This document shows, in pieces, positions 53,564 through 62,874 of a stretch of 64,000 nt of DNA (the stretch's first letter is position 1; each line of letters starts with the position of its first letter). Under the pieces are notes generated by a model, which worked only from the letters and a program-made list of their open reading frames with translations, was not told where the DNA came from and did not search any database. The stretch lies in contig WTBR01000020.1 in assembly GCA_013138975.1 (NCBI GenBank), forward strand, positions 145,163-209,162. Reading direction: 5' to 3'. The position numbers and the translations under genes were made by a program. This DNA is from Bacteroidales bacterium. Lineage in GTDB: Bacteria; Bacteroidota; Bacteroidia; Bacteroidales; UBA12077.

Positions 53564-54020
53564 TTTAATAAATTTTAGTGTTAGTTTAATCCTTAAATAT
53601 AGAACAATATTTCACAAAACAATACAATACAAAATCTTAAAAAACTTAAATTTAAGATAGATATATTTTACTAACTTTTCTTTATGTCACTTTAAATCTC
53701 TAGGTCATTGAACGCAAATAACTTTATTATATAAATCCATGCAATTCACCCAAATAATAATTGTTATTGCTATTTATTGATTTAATATAAATATTAAAAC
53801 TAAAAGTTGATAATTTGTAAAAGAAATTAACATCTTGGTATATATCCAAATGTTTAATACGTATTTTTTGGAGGTCGTTGAGTGATCCATTATTAAAATT
53901 TAAAAATTAAAAATATGTAATATCTTAGCTTTTTTTTTTAATAATTAGTTTGGAGTAATATACATGACGAATATTATATTTATATTTTTACCAATCTAAA
54001 AGATAAAAAATTATAAAATT
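53564..54020. other. Intergenic, divergent promoter region
   Basis: This 457-base AT-rich region lies between the peptide precursor (minus) and the thiamine-binding gene (plus). The minus-strand promoter of the RiPP locus should lie within ~100 bases of 53563 (TATATTTA near 53600 is a candidate). No additional double-glycine peptide or other gene was found. Confidence 0.5.
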
Positions 54021-54317
54021 ATGATGAAAAATTATGTAAATATCGCCTTACAAGTATTACCTAAATCAAAGACTAAAGAAGCATATGACTTGGTAGATGT
54101 AGCAATTAAAGTTATCCAAGACTCCGGATTGAAATACCAAGTATGTCCTTTCGAAACAGCAATTGAAGGACCATATGATGAAATTATGAAATTAGTTGAA
54201 AATGTACAGGATACTTGCTTTAATAATGGTGCTGAAGAATTATTGGTTTATGTGAAAATACAAAACAGAAAAAATGGTCAAGTAACCATCGATGAAAAAA
54301 TGAAAAAATATTATTAG
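54021..54317 (+). CDS. Thiamine-binding MTH1187 family protein
   Basis: The 98-residue protein has ferredoxin-like alternation with VNIALQVLPKSKT, IQDSGLKYQVCPFETAIEG and PYDEIMKLV, the signature of the MTH1187/YkoF/DUF77 thiamine-binding family. It likely buffers or senses thiamine or HMP. ATG 54021 or the adjacent ATG 54024 are equivalent. A strong terminator follows. Confidence 0.87.
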   Translation: MMKNYVNIALQVLPKSKTKEAYDLVDVAIKVIQDSGLKYQVCPFETAIEGPYDEIMKLVENVQDTCFNNGAEELLVYVKIQNRKNGQVTIDEKMKKYY

Positions 54318-54333
54318 TAAATTTAGTAAAAAC

Positions 54334-54364
54334 AAAAAAGCTGTCTCAAAAAGGCAGCTTTTTT
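54334..54364 (+). terminator. Terminator between convergent genes
   Basis: AAAAAAGCTGTC / GGCAGCTTTTTT around a TCAAAAA loop. T-runs on both strands make it usable in both directions. Confidence 0.87.
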
Positions 54365-54370
54365 AAACTT

Positions 54371-54784
54371 CTATTCGTTAGTATTACCCAAGTCATCAAA
54401 TTCTACATCTGAAGAATATCCTTCTGTTTTTACAGTTTCAACTTCAACAGGTACCTCAGCTCCAACTTCAGCTGCTACTGTTTCAAGAGGTTCCTGCTCA
54501 GGAAGATTATTTTTAATGAACTCTATTACTTCTTGTAAGTTATCAGTGAATTTTTCAAAATCTTCTTTGTACAAAAAGATTTTATGTTTCTCAAAATAAT
54601 GTTTTCCGTCACGATTAAACCTTTTTTTACTTTCAGTGATTGTTAAATAATAATCATTTCTTCTTGTAGCTTTAACATCCATAAAGTAAGTCCTTTTCCC
54701 TGCCCTCACCGCTTTAGAGAATATTTCTTCACGTGGATTTTCATTATTATTCTCTAATCCTTCTTTTTTGTCGTATCCGTCCAT
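54371..54784 (-). CDS. PUR-alpha family (DUF3276) nucleic-acid-binding protein
   Basis: The 137-residue protein has the PUR repeat fold: EIFSKAVRAGKRTYFMDVKA, DYYLTITESKKRF and HKIFLYKEDFEKF. The Ala/Glu-rich C-terminal tail (QEPLETVAAEVGAEVP) is typical of the Bacteroidota group. It binds single-stranded DNA or RNA. ATG 54784 is chosen over TTG 54823 because it starts the conserved MDGYDKK block. Confidence 0.9.
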   Translation of the reverse strand: MDGYDKKEGLENNNENPREEIFSKAVRAGKRTYFMDVKATRRNDYYLTITESKKRFNRDGKHYFEKHKIFLYKEDFEKFTDNLQEVIEFIKNNLPEQEPLETVAAEVGAEVPVEVETVKTEGYSSDVEFDDLGNTNE

Positions 54785-55050
54785 TATAATTAATTTAGTT
54801 GTTTTAAGATTATCAACACTCAAAAGTAAAAAAATATTTAATATATCATTAAAAAATTGTTTCTTTTTAAGAATATGAATTTAAAAAGATTTAAACAAAA
54901 AAAATGTTATGCACTTAATAATGAATGATTATAACCAATAATTTAATAATAACGTAAATATTTTACTAAAATCTGTTATGGATTGTAAAAAATCCTTTAC
55001 TTTGCAGCCTTTAAGAATAAATTATTAATATATCTAGGAGTTCTTATAAC

Positions 55051-56004
55051 ATGGTAAGTAGAAGATTATTACGAATCAAAACTCTTCAAATTTGTTATGC
55101 TTATTTAAAATCAAGCGAACAATCGATTAATCAAGCTGAAAAAGAATTATTTTTTAGCATTCAAAAATTTTACGATTTATATCATTATCTTATACTTTTA
55201 GTGTTAGACATAAGTGATTTTGCAGAGGCAAAAATTGAATTGTCAAAACTAAAACGGTTGCCCAGTGAGGAAGATTTAAATCCAAACACAAAGTTTATTA
55301 ATAATAGATTAATTAAACTTCTAAAAGAGAATGAGGATCTTAAAAAATATTTAAATGATCAAAAATTAAATTGGGTAAATTATCCTGAGTTAATTAAAAA
55401 TCTTTATAATATTATGCGAGAATCGGAAATCTATTTAAATTACATGTCATCTGATGCTCGTAGTTTTAATGAAGATAAAAAATTCATTTCTGATATCTTT
55501 TTAAAAATTATTATAAATCATGAGCCATTATACCAAAATCTGGAAGAACAAAGTATTTTCTGGAATGATGATACAGAGTTTGTAATTGGGATGATAATGA
55601 AATCAATAAAATCGTTTAAAGCATCAAGCGATGAAACTGAAAAATTAATGACTCTCTTCACAAATGAAGAAGATAGAGATTTTGTAAAAAGACTATTCAG
55701 AAAAGCAATAATAAACCATAAAGAATACCAAGAGCTTGTTGCAAAATTCATTACAAATTGGGATGTTGAACGTGTAGCTTTTATGGATATAGTAGTTATG
55801 AGTCTTGCTGTTGCTGAAATGGTTGAGTTTTCAGAAATTCCTATTAAGGTTAGTTTAGATGAATATATTGAAATAGCTAAGTTTTATAGCACTCAAAAAA
55901 GTAATGTATTTATTAATGGAATTCTAGATAAAATTATAGATCATCTGAAAAAAGAAGGAAAAATAAAAAAAATAGGTCGAGGATTAATTAGTGAATCTAA
56001 ATAG
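55051..56004 (+). CDS. nusB: Transcription antitermination factor NusB (long form)
   Basis: The 317-residue protein begins with RRLLRIKTLQICYAYLKS and carries the NusB helical domain in its C-terminal half (NWDVERVAFMDIVVMSLAVA, then IPIKVSLDEYIEIAKFYSTQKSNVFINGILDKI). Bacteroidota NusB is about 310 residues with an N-terminal extension. It joins NusE/S10 in rRNA antitermination. The upstream TTTGCAGCC context at 55001 is typical of Bacteroidota starts. It heads a run of housekeeping genes. Confidence 0.93.
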   Translation: MVSRRLLRIKTLQICYAYLKSSEQSINQAEKELFFSIQKFYDLYHYLILLVLDISDFAEAKIELSKLKRLPSEEDLNPNTKFINNRLIKLLKENEDLKKYLNDQKLNWVNYPELIKNLYNIMRESEIYLNYMSSDARSFNEDKKFISDIFLKIIINHEPLYQNLEEQSIFWNDDTEFVIGMIMKSIKSFKASSDETEKLMTLFTNEEDRDFVKRLFRKAIINHKEYQELVAKFITNWDVERVAFMDIVVMSLAVAEMVEFSEIPIKVSLDEYIEIAKFYSTQKSNVFINGILDKIIDHLKKEGKIKKIGRGLISESK

Positions 56005-56061
56005 TTTTTTGATCAATAAATAAATATTTATTACCTTGTGAGATTAAGTGGTTATTCAAAA

Positions 56062-56505
56062 ATGAAATTATTTAAAGATCTATTATTTACTATTTTAATA
56101 TGTGCTTTAATCGGGCTTTTATCTTGTAATAATAAGAACGATAAAATCAAAAACAATGAGATTGCTGAAACTGGAGGTTATCCAATTATTAAATTCGATA
56201 CTACTTATCACAATTTTGGCACATTAATTCAGGGAGAAAAAGTTGCTTTTACATTTTATTTTAAAAATACTGGCACATCAAACTTAATAATTAAGGATGC
56301 TTATTCAACTTGTGGTTGTACAGTTCCTAATTACAGTAAAGAACCTATAGCTCCAGATAAAGAAGGAAAAATAGAAGTAATTTTTGACAGCGAAGGAAAA
56401 AGAGGTTTACAATATAAAACGGTAACACTTAAACTAAATACCGAAAGAAAAGAAAAGACTTTAACAATTAAAGCAAATGTTTTAGAAAATAATTATAAAT
56501 CTTAA
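56062..56505 (+). CDS. DUF1573 lipoprotein
   Basis: Lipobox LLSC (about residue 20) precedes a single immunoglobulin-like DUF1573 domain: FDTTYHNFGTLIQGEKVAFT, FYFKNTG, and STCGCTVPNY with two cysteines. ATG 56062 is used because GTG 56038 would add a non-signal N-terminus. The family is envelope-located with unproven function. It lies 57 bases after nusB. Confidence 0.88.
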   Translation: MKLFKDLLFTILICALIGLLSCNNKNDKIKNNEIAETGGYPIIKFDTTYHNFGTLIQGEKVAFTFYFKNTGTSNLIIKDAYSTCGCTVPNYSKEPIAPDKEGKIEVIFDSEGKRGLQYKTVTLKLNTERKEKTLTIKANVLENNYKS

Positions 56506-56516
56506 TTAAAAAAACG

Positions 56517-56840
56517 ATGAACAATTTAATGTATGTATTATTGATGGGGCAACCAACTGAAGGACAAAATCCTTTAACATCTTTTTTACCTTTATTATTA
56601 ATTATTGTAGTTTTTTATTTCTTTATGATTCGCCCACAAATGAAGCGTCAAAAAGACTTAAAAAAATACAGAGAAGCGCTTCAAAAAGGTGACAAAGTAG
56701 TTACAACGGGTGGTATTTATGGAAAAATAAATGCAATTAAGGATAATCACATCATAGTTGAAATTGACGATAATGTGAAAATAAAAATTGATAAAAGTGC
56801 TATTTTAAAGGATTCTTCCGATATTGGTGCTACAAAATAA
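56517..56840 (+). CDS. yajC: Preprotein translocase subunit YajC
   Basis: The 107-residue protein has an N-terminal membrane helix (LPLLLIIVVFYFFMIRPQ, the YajC hallmark) and a cytoplasmic domain RQKDLKKYREALQKGDKVVT with TGGIYGKI. It works with SecDF at the Sec translocon. It follows the DUF1573 gene by 11 bases. Confidence 0.95.
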   Translation: MNNLMYVLLMGQPTEGQNPLTSFLPLLLIIVVFYFFMIRPQMKRQKDLKKYREALQKGDKVVTTGGIYGKINAIKDNHIIVEIDDNVKIKIDKSAILKDSSDIGATK

Positions 56841-56848
56841 TTTAACCT

Positions 56849-56883
56849 AAAGCGTTTAATTCTTTTTTTGTTTTAAACGCTTT
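56849..56883 (+). terminator. Terminator after yajC
   Basis: AAAGCGTTTAA / TTAAACGCTTT, 11-bp stem with a T-rich loop and a long T-run. The downstream YbbR gene starts 16 bases later, so part of its expression may need read-through or an own promoter. Confidence 0.85.
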
Positions 56884-56899
56884 TTTTTTAGTATTAAAC

Positions 56900-57901
56900 G
56901 TGACAGCAAAAAACATAGAAGATAATATTAGAAAGTTTCTTGATAAAAAGAATATTAAAGCGGACAAAAGGCTTATAATCTTTTTATTTTTTGTTGTATT
57001 ATCTACAATATTCTGGTTCTTAAATCAATTAGAAGAAGAATATTTAACCGAAATTTCTCTTCCTGTTCGTTATACTAACTTTCCTAACGATAAAATATTA
57101 GTAAATGATTTACCGAATCATTTCGACCTTCGTATTCGTGCGCACGGATACAAACTTCTAGAATATAAAATAAGTAATAAATTTTTACCCTATTCTATAA
57201 ATGTAAATTCACTTGCTTTACGAATGCAAAATAATTCAGGCGTTACAAGTTTATTTGCATTAACACGACTGTTAAATAAAGATATTGAAGATCAGATTAG
57301 TTCTGAACTTGAAATTGTTTCAATTTCACCTGACTCATTGCATTTTGAATTTGCAGACAAGGTATTTAAAAAAGTTCCCGTAATTTCTTTATTGAATCTT
57401 GTACCAGAAACTCAATATATGATTAGAGGTAGTATTCAATTTACACCAGATAGCATTACTATTTCAGGTGCTCAACCTATTATAGACACAATAGAATATG
57501 TTTATACCAAACGAATTGATTTTACTGAATTAAATTCAAATTTAAATGATGAAATTGATTTAAAAGCAATCAACAATGTTGAGTTTTCAGAAGAAGAAGT
57601 CGATGTAAATATTAATATTGAAAAATTCACTGAAGGATCTCATAAGATTAAATTAAATATTATTAATGTGCCTGACACATTAATAATAAGAACATTTCCA
57701 AAGGAAATCACAGTAACGTACTTTGTTGCTTTAAGTGATTACGAGAAAGTATTACCTCAATTATTTGAAGCTGTTGTTGACTATAATGAAATACAACATC
57801 AAGAAAATAAATTACAAATTGCAATTAAAAATTCCCCTGAATACATTAAAACTTTACGTTTTAATCCAAAATCGGTTGAATATATTATTGAGAAAAAATA
57901 A
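56900..57901 (+). CDS. YbbR-like (CdaR-type) protein
   Basis: After a soluble N-terminus and one membrane helix (about 25-42: LIIFLFFVVLSTIFWFLN) come three to four YbbR-type beta repeats (about 48-330; VRYTNFPNDKIL, HGYKLLEYK, and DSLHFEFADKVFKKVPV). YbbR/CdaR regulates cyclic di-AMP cyclase CdaA in other phyla. A CdaA gene is not in the window, although a PgpH-like cyclic-di-AMP phosphodiesterase is (38281). The start is GTG 56900. The stop overlaps the coaE ATG (TAATG). Confidence 0.86.
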   Translation: MTAKNIEDNIRKFLDKKNIKADKRLIIFLFFVVLSTIFWFLNQLEEEYLTEISLPVRYTNFPNDKILVNDLPNHFDLRIRAHGYKLLEYKISNKFLPYSINVNSLALRMQNNSGVTSLFALTRLLNKDIEDQISSELEIVSISPDSLHFEFADKVFKKVPVISLLNLVPETQYMIRGSIQFTPDSITISGAQPIIDTIEYVYTKRIDFTELNSNLNDEIDLKAINNVEFSEEEVDVNINIEKFTEGSHKIKLNIINVPDTLIIRTFPKEITVTYFVALSDYEKVLPQLFEAVVDYNEIQHQENKLQIAIKNSPEYIKTLRFNPKSVEYIIEKK

Positions 57902-58488
57902 TGATAAAGGTTGGTTTAACAGGCGGCATTGGAAGTGGAAAATCCCTAGTAAGTGAAATTTTCTTCAAATTGGGCATACCTATATTTAATGCAGATAACG
58001 AAGCAAAGATTATATTAAATCAAAACACTGATGTTATTAATAGTATAAAAAGTGCTTTCAGTAATGTTTATATTGGAAATGAAATTAATAAGAAAAAATT
58101 AGCCTCTATAATTTTTAATGATCAAGATGCCTTAAAAAAAATAAATTCTATTGTTCATCCTAAAGTACATGAATTTTTTCACATTTGGATAACAGAAAAT
58201 AAAGATGCTAAATATATTATCGAAGAAGCAGCGATTTTATTTGAAAGCAATGCATATAAAGACATGGATATAACAATAAATGTACATGCTGATGAGTTAG
58301 TTAGAATTAATCGTGTATTAAAAAGAGACAAGACAACAATTGAAGCCATAAAAAGCAGAATGAAGAATCAATTAAGTGATGATGATCGAATTAAAATCGC
58401 CGATTATACAATATATAATAATGGTGATAAGATGTTATTACCGCAAGTGTTAGAAATACATAATAAAATTTTAAAAACAGAAAAATAA
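57901..58488 (+). CDS. coaE: Dephospho-CoA kinase
   Basis: The 195-residue protein has Walker A GLTGGIGSGKSLVS (about 5-18), NADNEAK and the adenine-binding segment with conserved IVHPKVHEF and VHADELVRINRVLKRD blocks. It phosphorylates dephospho-CoA, the last step of CoA synthesis. It starts at the overlapping stop of the YbbR gene and ends one base before the next start, indicating tight co-transcription. Confidence 0.95.
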   Translation: MIKVGLTGGIGSGKSLVSEIFFKLGIPIFNADNEAKIILNQNTDVINSIKSAFSNVYIGNEINKKKLASIIFNDQDALKKINSIVHPKVHEFFHIWITENKDAKYIIEEAAILFESNAYKDMDITINVHADELVRINRVLKRDKTTIEAIKSRMKNQLSDDDRIKIADYTIYNNGDKMLLPQVLEIHNKILKTEK

Positions 58489-58489
58489 A

Positions 58490-59209
58490 ATGGCAAAATT
58501 TGGTAAATGGATTGGTGGTGGATTGGGATGGGTTGTTGGTGGACCTATCGGCGCTATAATAGGGTTTACAATTGGCTCATTAATAGAAATTCCAGATTTA
58601 CATAAAACAACAAAGCGGAAAACAACGACAACCGGAGGGTTTGCAATGACTCTACTCGTACTTGTTGCAGCAGTAATGAAAGCTGACGGAAGAATATTAA
58701 AATCGGAATTAGAATATGTTAAAAAGTATTTTATTCAATCTTATGGTGAAGAATCTGCAGTGGAAGCAATAAAAATGCTTCGTGATATATTAAATCAAGA
58801 TATATCAATACAAGCAGTTGGAATTCAAATAAAGCTAAATTTAGATTATGCCTCTCGTTTACAATTATTACATTTATTATTTGGTGTTGCCCAAGCTGAT
58901 GGTCAAGTAGACTTATCCGAATTAAATACAATAGCTCAGATTGCAGGATACATGAATGTAAACTCTAAAGATTTTGAATCTATAAAATCAATGTTTATAG
59001 CAAATGTAGACTCAGCTTACAAAATCTTAGAAATTGAAAGAAATGCAACAGATGATGAAATTAAAAAAGCATATAGGAAAATGGCTGTTAAATTTCATCC
59101 TGATAAGGTAAGCCACTTAGGAGAGGATTTTCAGAAGCAAGCAAAAGAAAAATTCCAGAAAGTAAACGATGCTTATGAAAAAATTAAAAAAGAAAGAAAT
59201 ATAAATTAA
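58490..59209 (+). CDS. TerB-DnaJ protein (DjlA-like)
   Basis: The N-terminus has a glycine-rich hydrophobic anchor (GGGLGWVVGGPIGAIIGF). A TerB-like helical domain (about 45-165: VAAVMKADGRILKSELEYVK) follows, and then a C-terminal J domain (about 175-235: SAYKILEIERNATDDEIKKA, HPDK). The HPD motif is present, so it can stimulate DnaK. The layout is that of DjlA, a membrane co-chaperone. The gene begins one base after the coaE stop. Confidence 0.9.
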   Translation: MAKFGKWIGGGLGWVVGGPIGAIIGFTIGSLIEIPDLHKTTKRKTTTTGGFAMTLLVLVAAVMKADGRILKSELEYVKKYFIQSYGEESAVEAIKMLRDILNQDISIQAVGIQIKLNLDYASRLQLLHLLFGVAQADGQVDLSELNTIAQIAGYMNVNSKDFESIKSMFIANVDSAYKILEIERNATDDEIKKAYRKMAVKFHPDKVSHLGEDFQKQAKEKFQKVNDAYEKIKKERNIN

Positions 59210-59251
59210 ATGTTATTTTTGTAAAATGTTTTCGAATATCAATTTGAATCG

Positions 59252-59259
59252 TATTTTTG
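59252..59259 (+). promoter_or_regulatory. TATTTTTG -7 promoter element
   Basis: TATTTTTG fits TAnnTTTG and lies 29 bases before the DUF5606 start, in the 79-base gap after the DnaJ gene. A TTTT-CG tract 19 bases upstream is a weak -33 match. Confidence 0.5.
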
Positions 59260-59288
59260 CAAAATATTAAAATTAAAAATCAGTGTCT

Positions 59289-59759
59289 ATGTTAAAAGAT
59301 ATTTTATCAATTTCGGGGTTTGGTGGATTATATAAATTTATTTCACAAGGTAGAGTGGGTATTATTGTTGAATCACTTGAAGATAATAAGCGAATGAATG
59401 CAAGTGCGACAGCAAAAATTAGTGCTTTAGAAGATATTGCAATTTTTACAGAAACAGAAGACATACCTTTAAAAAAAGTTTTTAAGGCTATTTTCGAAAA
59501 AGAAAACAAAGGTGTGGCAATTAGTCATAAGTCGTCAGGAAATGAGCTTAAAAGCTATCTTGCTGAAGTTTTACCGGATTATGATAGAGATCGAGTATAT
59601 GTTTCAGATATCAAGAAAGTAATTAACTGGTATAATATTCTTCATAAATTAGAATTATTAAATTTTGAAGAAGAAGATAAGACTGAAGACACAGAAGAAG
59701 TAAAAGAAGAAAAGAAACCTGCTGATCCTAAAGACGAGGAAAAGAATTCAGAAGAATAA
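59289..59759 (+). CDS. DUF5606 family protein
   Basis: The 156-residue protein starts MLKDILSISGFGGLYKFISQ, followed by GRVGIIVESLEDNKR and SALEDIAIFTET blocks, and ends in a Lys/Glu/Pro-rich low-complexity tail. This is the conserved Bacteroidota DUF5606 family, which has no established function. ATG 59289 is preferred to GTG 59283, two codons upstream. It is terminated by a strong hairpin. Confidence 0.85.
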   Translation: MLKDILSISGFGGLYKFISQGRVGIIVESLEDNKRMNASATAKISALEDIAIFTETEDIPLKKVFKAIFEKENKGVAISHKSSGNELKSYLAEVLPDYDRDRVYVSDIKKVINWYNILHKLELLNFEEEDKTEDTEEVKEEKKPADPKDEEKNSEE

Positions 59760-59776
59760 AAAATTCTTAAATACAT

Positions 59777-59803
59777 AAAAAGTCCGCTTTGGCGGACTTT
59801 TTT
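59777..59803 (+). terminator. Terminator after the DUF5606 gene
   Basis: AAAAAGTCCGC / GCGGACTTTTTT with a 3-nt loop. The stem is 10-11 bp and near perfect. It lies between convergent genes, so it may also serve cysN. Confidence 0.9.
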
Positions 59804-59845
59804 ATTTATTCTATCTGAGAAGTTATTATTTGGATAAATAAAATA

Positions 59846-61120
59846 TTAAATTATCATTCCTGCTGCAACTGTATTATTTGTTGCTGGGTCAATTAAAATA
59901 ACACTTCCGGTTTTTCTATTTTTTCTGTATGAATCAAAATGAAGAGGTTTTGTTGTTTTAATAGAAATTCTTGCTATATCATTTAAACCAATCGTCTTAT
60001 TTTCCATATCATGCTCAAGTGTGTTAACATCTATTCTATACTTTACGTCACGAATAACACATTTTAAATCATTTGTAGTGTGCTTAATTACATACTTTCC
60101 ACCCAGAACCATTGGTTTCTCATGAAACCAACAAATCATCATTTCAATATCCTGACTAGAATTTGGCAATCCGTTATCTTTAATAATAAGATCTCCACGG
60201 CTTATATCAATATCATCTTCTAAAGAAAGTGTCACAGATTGAGGTGCAAATGCTTCTTCAACGTGCCCTCCAAAAACATCAATTGATTTAATTTTTGAAG
60301 TTAATCCTGATGGTAATACTTTAACCGTTTCCCCAGTATGAAATATTCCACCTTCGATTCTACCAGCGTATCCCCTATAATCATGATATTCATCTTTCAT
60401 TGGACGAATAACATATTGAACGGGAAATCGGGTGTTATTATGGTCAATATCACTTGCAATATGAATATTTTCTAATAGATATAATAAGGTAGGACCATCG
60501 TACCAATCCATATTTTTTGATCTGTCAACAACATTATCACCCAGCTTTGCACTAATTGGCACAAATCGAATATCATGTACATCAAGTTTAGTAGATATCT
60601 TGTCAAAGTCAGATTTAATTTTACGGAACGTTTCTTCTTTATAATCAACAAGATCCATCTTATTAATACAAACAATTATATGAGGTATCTGTAATAATGA
60701 AGCAATGAAAGCATGTCGTAAAGTTTGTTCAATTACTCCTTTCCTTGCATCAATTAAAACAAGAGCAACATTTGCTGTAGAGGCACCAGTAACCATATTT
60801 CGAGTGTACTGAACATGTCCTGGAGTGTCCGCAATAATAAACTTTCGTTTTGGTGTTGCAAAATAACGATAAGCTACATCAATTGTTATACCCTGTTCTC
60901 TTTCAGCACGTAAACCATCTGTTAATAATGCGAGATTTACTTCTCCATCACCTGTTTTTAGACTAGCTTTTTCGATCGATTCCATTTGATCTTCGAAAAT
61001 AGCTTTACTATCATATAATAATCTACCAATTAAAGTACTTTTACCATCATCAACACTACCAGCAGTAGTAAATCGTAAAAGCTCCATATCTAAATATCCT
61101 TTATTATATTCTTCTGACAT
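59846..61120 (-). CDS. cysN: Sulfate adenylyltransferase subunit 1 (GTPase)
   Basis: The 424-residue protein is an EF-Tu-like GTPase: G1 GSVDDGKST (about 16-24), switch/G3 REQGITIDVAYR and DTPGHVQYTRNM, and NKMDL as G4. The later domains (RVQYVIRP-type barrel) match CysN. With CysD it makes APS from sulfate and ATP, driven by GTP. It is not fused to CysC, since a separate cysC gene lies at 62126. Third gene of the cysC-cysD-cysN operon. Confidence 0.95.
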   Translation of the reverse strand: MSEEYNKGYLDMELLRFTTAGSVDDGKSTLIGRLLYDSKAIFEDQMESIEKASLKTGDGEVNLALLTDGLRAEREQGITIDVAYRYFATPKRKFIIADTPGHVQYTRNMVTGASTANVALVLIDARKGVIEQTLRHAFIASLLQIPHIIVCINKMDLVDYKEETFRKIKSDFDKISTKLDVHDIRFVPISAKLGDNVVDRSKNMDWYDGPTLLYLLENIHIASDIDHNNTRFPVQYVIRPMKDEYHDYRGYAGRIEGGIFHTGETVKVLPSGLTSKIKSIDVFGGHVEEAFAPQSVTLSLEDDIDISRGDLIIKDNGLPNSSQDIEMMICWFHEKPMVLGGKYVIKHTTNDLKCVIRDVKYRIDVNTLEHDMENKTIGLNDIARISIKTTKPLHFDSYRKNRKTGSVILIDPATNNTVAAGMII

Positions 61121-61185
61121 ATCTTAAATCTTAAATTTGAAATTTGAAATTTGAATTTATTTAAAAACAGTTTTCAAACTCCGTA

Positions 61186-62094
61186 TTAAAAGTAGCCTTC
61201 TTTTTTACGATCTTCCATTGCAGCTTCAGATCTTTTATCATCATATCGTCCACCTCTTTCAGTTATCCGTGTAGCAGCAACTTCATCAATTATTTTCTCA
61301 AGGGTATTTGCTTCAGACTCAACCGCTCCAGTACAAGTCATATCACCAATTGTTCTAAAACGAATAATTCTTTTTTCAGGTATTTCACCTTCTTTTAAAA
61401 CAACGTACTCTCCAGCTGCTAAAATTGTTCCATCCCTATCAACAACTTCTCTTTCATGTGAGAAATACAGATTTGGAATAGCTATATCTTCTAATAATAT
61501 ATACTGCCATATATCCATCTCAGTCCAATTACTTATTGGAAATACTCTGAAATGTTCACCCATATGCTTACGCCCGTTAAAAATATTCCAAAGTTCAGGG
61601 CGCTGATTTTTAGGATCCCATTGACCAAATTCATCTCTGTGTGAAAAGAATCTTTCTTTTGCTCTGGCTTTTTCTTCATCTCTGCGTCCGCCACCCATTG
61701 CACAATCAAATTTTAACTCTTCTATTCCATCAAGTAAAGTTGTAGTTTGAAGTAAATTTCTACTAGCATTCACTCCGGTTTCGTCAACAGATTTTCCCTG
61801 ATCAATAGAATCCTGAACATAACGAACTATTAATTTAGTTTCTGTTTCCTTCATCAGGTTATCTCTAAAATCAATAGTTTCTTTAAAATTATGTCCTGTA
61901 TCAATATGCATTAAAGGAAAAGGAACTCTTGCAGGCCAAAAAGCTTTACGAGCCAAATGAAACATAACAATTGAATCTTTCCCACCGGAAAATAGCATAC
62001 ATGGATTTTCGAATTGCGCTACTACTTCTCTAATTACAAAAATCGATTCCGATTCTAATTCTCTTAAATGATTTATTCTAAATTTGTTATCCAT
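61186..62094 (-). CDS. cysD: Sulfate adenylyltransferase subunit 2
   Basis: The 302-residue protein has the PP-loop motif FSGGKDSIVMFHLARKAF (about 35-52), HIDTGHNFKETI and the long CysD body (FSHRDEFGQWDPKNQRPELW-type region and IRFRTIGDMTCTGAVES). It is the catalytic ATP-sulfurylase subunit acting with CysN. It lies 31 bases after cysC and 65 bases before cysN. Confidence 0.96.
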   Translation of the reverse strand: MDNKFRINHLRELESESIFVIREVVAQFENPCMLFSGGKDSIVMFHLARKAFWPARVPFPLMHIDTGHNFKETIDFRDNLMKETETKLIVRYVQDSIDQGKSVDETGVNASRNLLQTTTLLDGIEELKFDCAMGGGRRDEEKARAKERFFSHRDEFGQWDPKNQRPELWNIFNGRKHMGEHFRVFPISNWTEMDIWQYILLEDIAIPNLYFSHEREVVDRDGTILAAGEYVVLKEGEIPEKRIIRFRTIGDMTCTGAVESEANTLEKIIDEVAATRITERGGRYDDKRSEAAMEDRKKEGYF

Positions 62095-62125
62095 TATATA
62101 TGTTTTACTGGTCGGATCTGCAAAA

Positions 62126-62740
62126 TTAATCTTTTTTAAATTCTATCCTAGGTAAAAGAATGCCTAATATTTTCCGAACCGACTCATCAATACTTATTTC
62201 TTCGGTTTTTACTTCAACATCTGGAGAAACAGGTTCTTCGTAAGGCGAATCAATACCTGTAAAATTTTTAATTAAGCCAGCTCTTGCCTTTGCATACAAT
62301 CCTTTTACGTCTCTTTGCTCACAAACCTCAATTGGGGTATTTACATATATTTCGAAGAAATCTTTTTCCCCTATTATTTCTTTTGCCTGATCTCTTATCT
62401 CTTTTGTAGGCGATATAAAACAATTAATAAGAATAACTCCTCCCTTCATAAACAGCTTAGAAACTTCGGCTATACGTCGAATATTCTCTTTTCTATCAGC
62501 TTCAGTGAACATTAAATTGCTATTTATTCCAGTTCTTACATTATCACCATCTAATAATTTTGTTAAAAATCCTCTTTTATGCAATTCTAATTCTAATTCC
62601 TTTGCAATAGTTGTTTTCCCAGAACCAGATAAACCTGTGATCCAAATTACAATGGAATTTTGATTTAAAAGTTTTTCTTTATCTTTTCTTGTAAGGATTT
62701 TATCGAATGAAGGATAGATGTTTGTAATATCATTTGACAT
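62126..62740 (-). CDS. cysC: Adenylyl-sulfate kinase
   Basis: The 204-residue protein has Walker A GLSGSGKTTIA (about 36-46), LLDGDNVRTGIN, then NLMFTEADRKENIRRIAEVS and FINCFISPTKEIRDQA. It phosphorylates APS to PAPS for sulfate reduction or sulfotransfer. First gene of the cysCDN operon; no reductase genes (cysH, cysI) are in the window, so the PAPS could also serve sulfotransferases. Confidence 0.95.
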   Translation of the reverse strand: MSNDITNIYPSFDKILTRKDKEKLLNQNSIVIWITGLSGSGKTTIAKELELELHKRGFLTKLLDGDNVRTGINSNLMFTEADRKENIRRIAEVSKLFMKGGVILINCFISPTKEIRDQAKEIIGEKDFFEIYVNTPIEVCEQRDVKGLYAKARAGLIKNFTGIDSPYEEPVSPDVEVKTEEISIDESVRKILGILLPRIEFKKD

Positions 62741-62822
62741 ATGATTATATCTTTTAAATAATTTTCAAATATATAAAAACTACAGTAAAATATTTAATCA
62801 ATGCTTATATTAAAAATACAAA

Positions 62823-62853
62823 AAAAGAGGCATTCCTTGCGGATGCCTCTTTA
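62823..62853 (-). terminator. Terminator of the Calx-beta gene
   Basis: AAAGAGGCATTCC / GGATGCCTCTTT-type hairpin (12-bp stem) with T-rich tails, 20 bases past the stop of the gene at 62875. Confidence 0.85.
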
Positions 62854-62874
62854 AAATATTCTATTATAAAAGTT

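Noticed and set aside
55001..55012. TTTACTTTGCAGCC as the nusB promoter
   Set aside because: Only a partial match to TAnnTTTG and no -33 box at the right distance, so it is not listed as a separate feature.
61130..61160. Short tandem AAATTTG repeats between cysN and cysD
   Set aside because: A three-unit low-complexity run in AT-rich DNA, probably slippage; no evidence of function.
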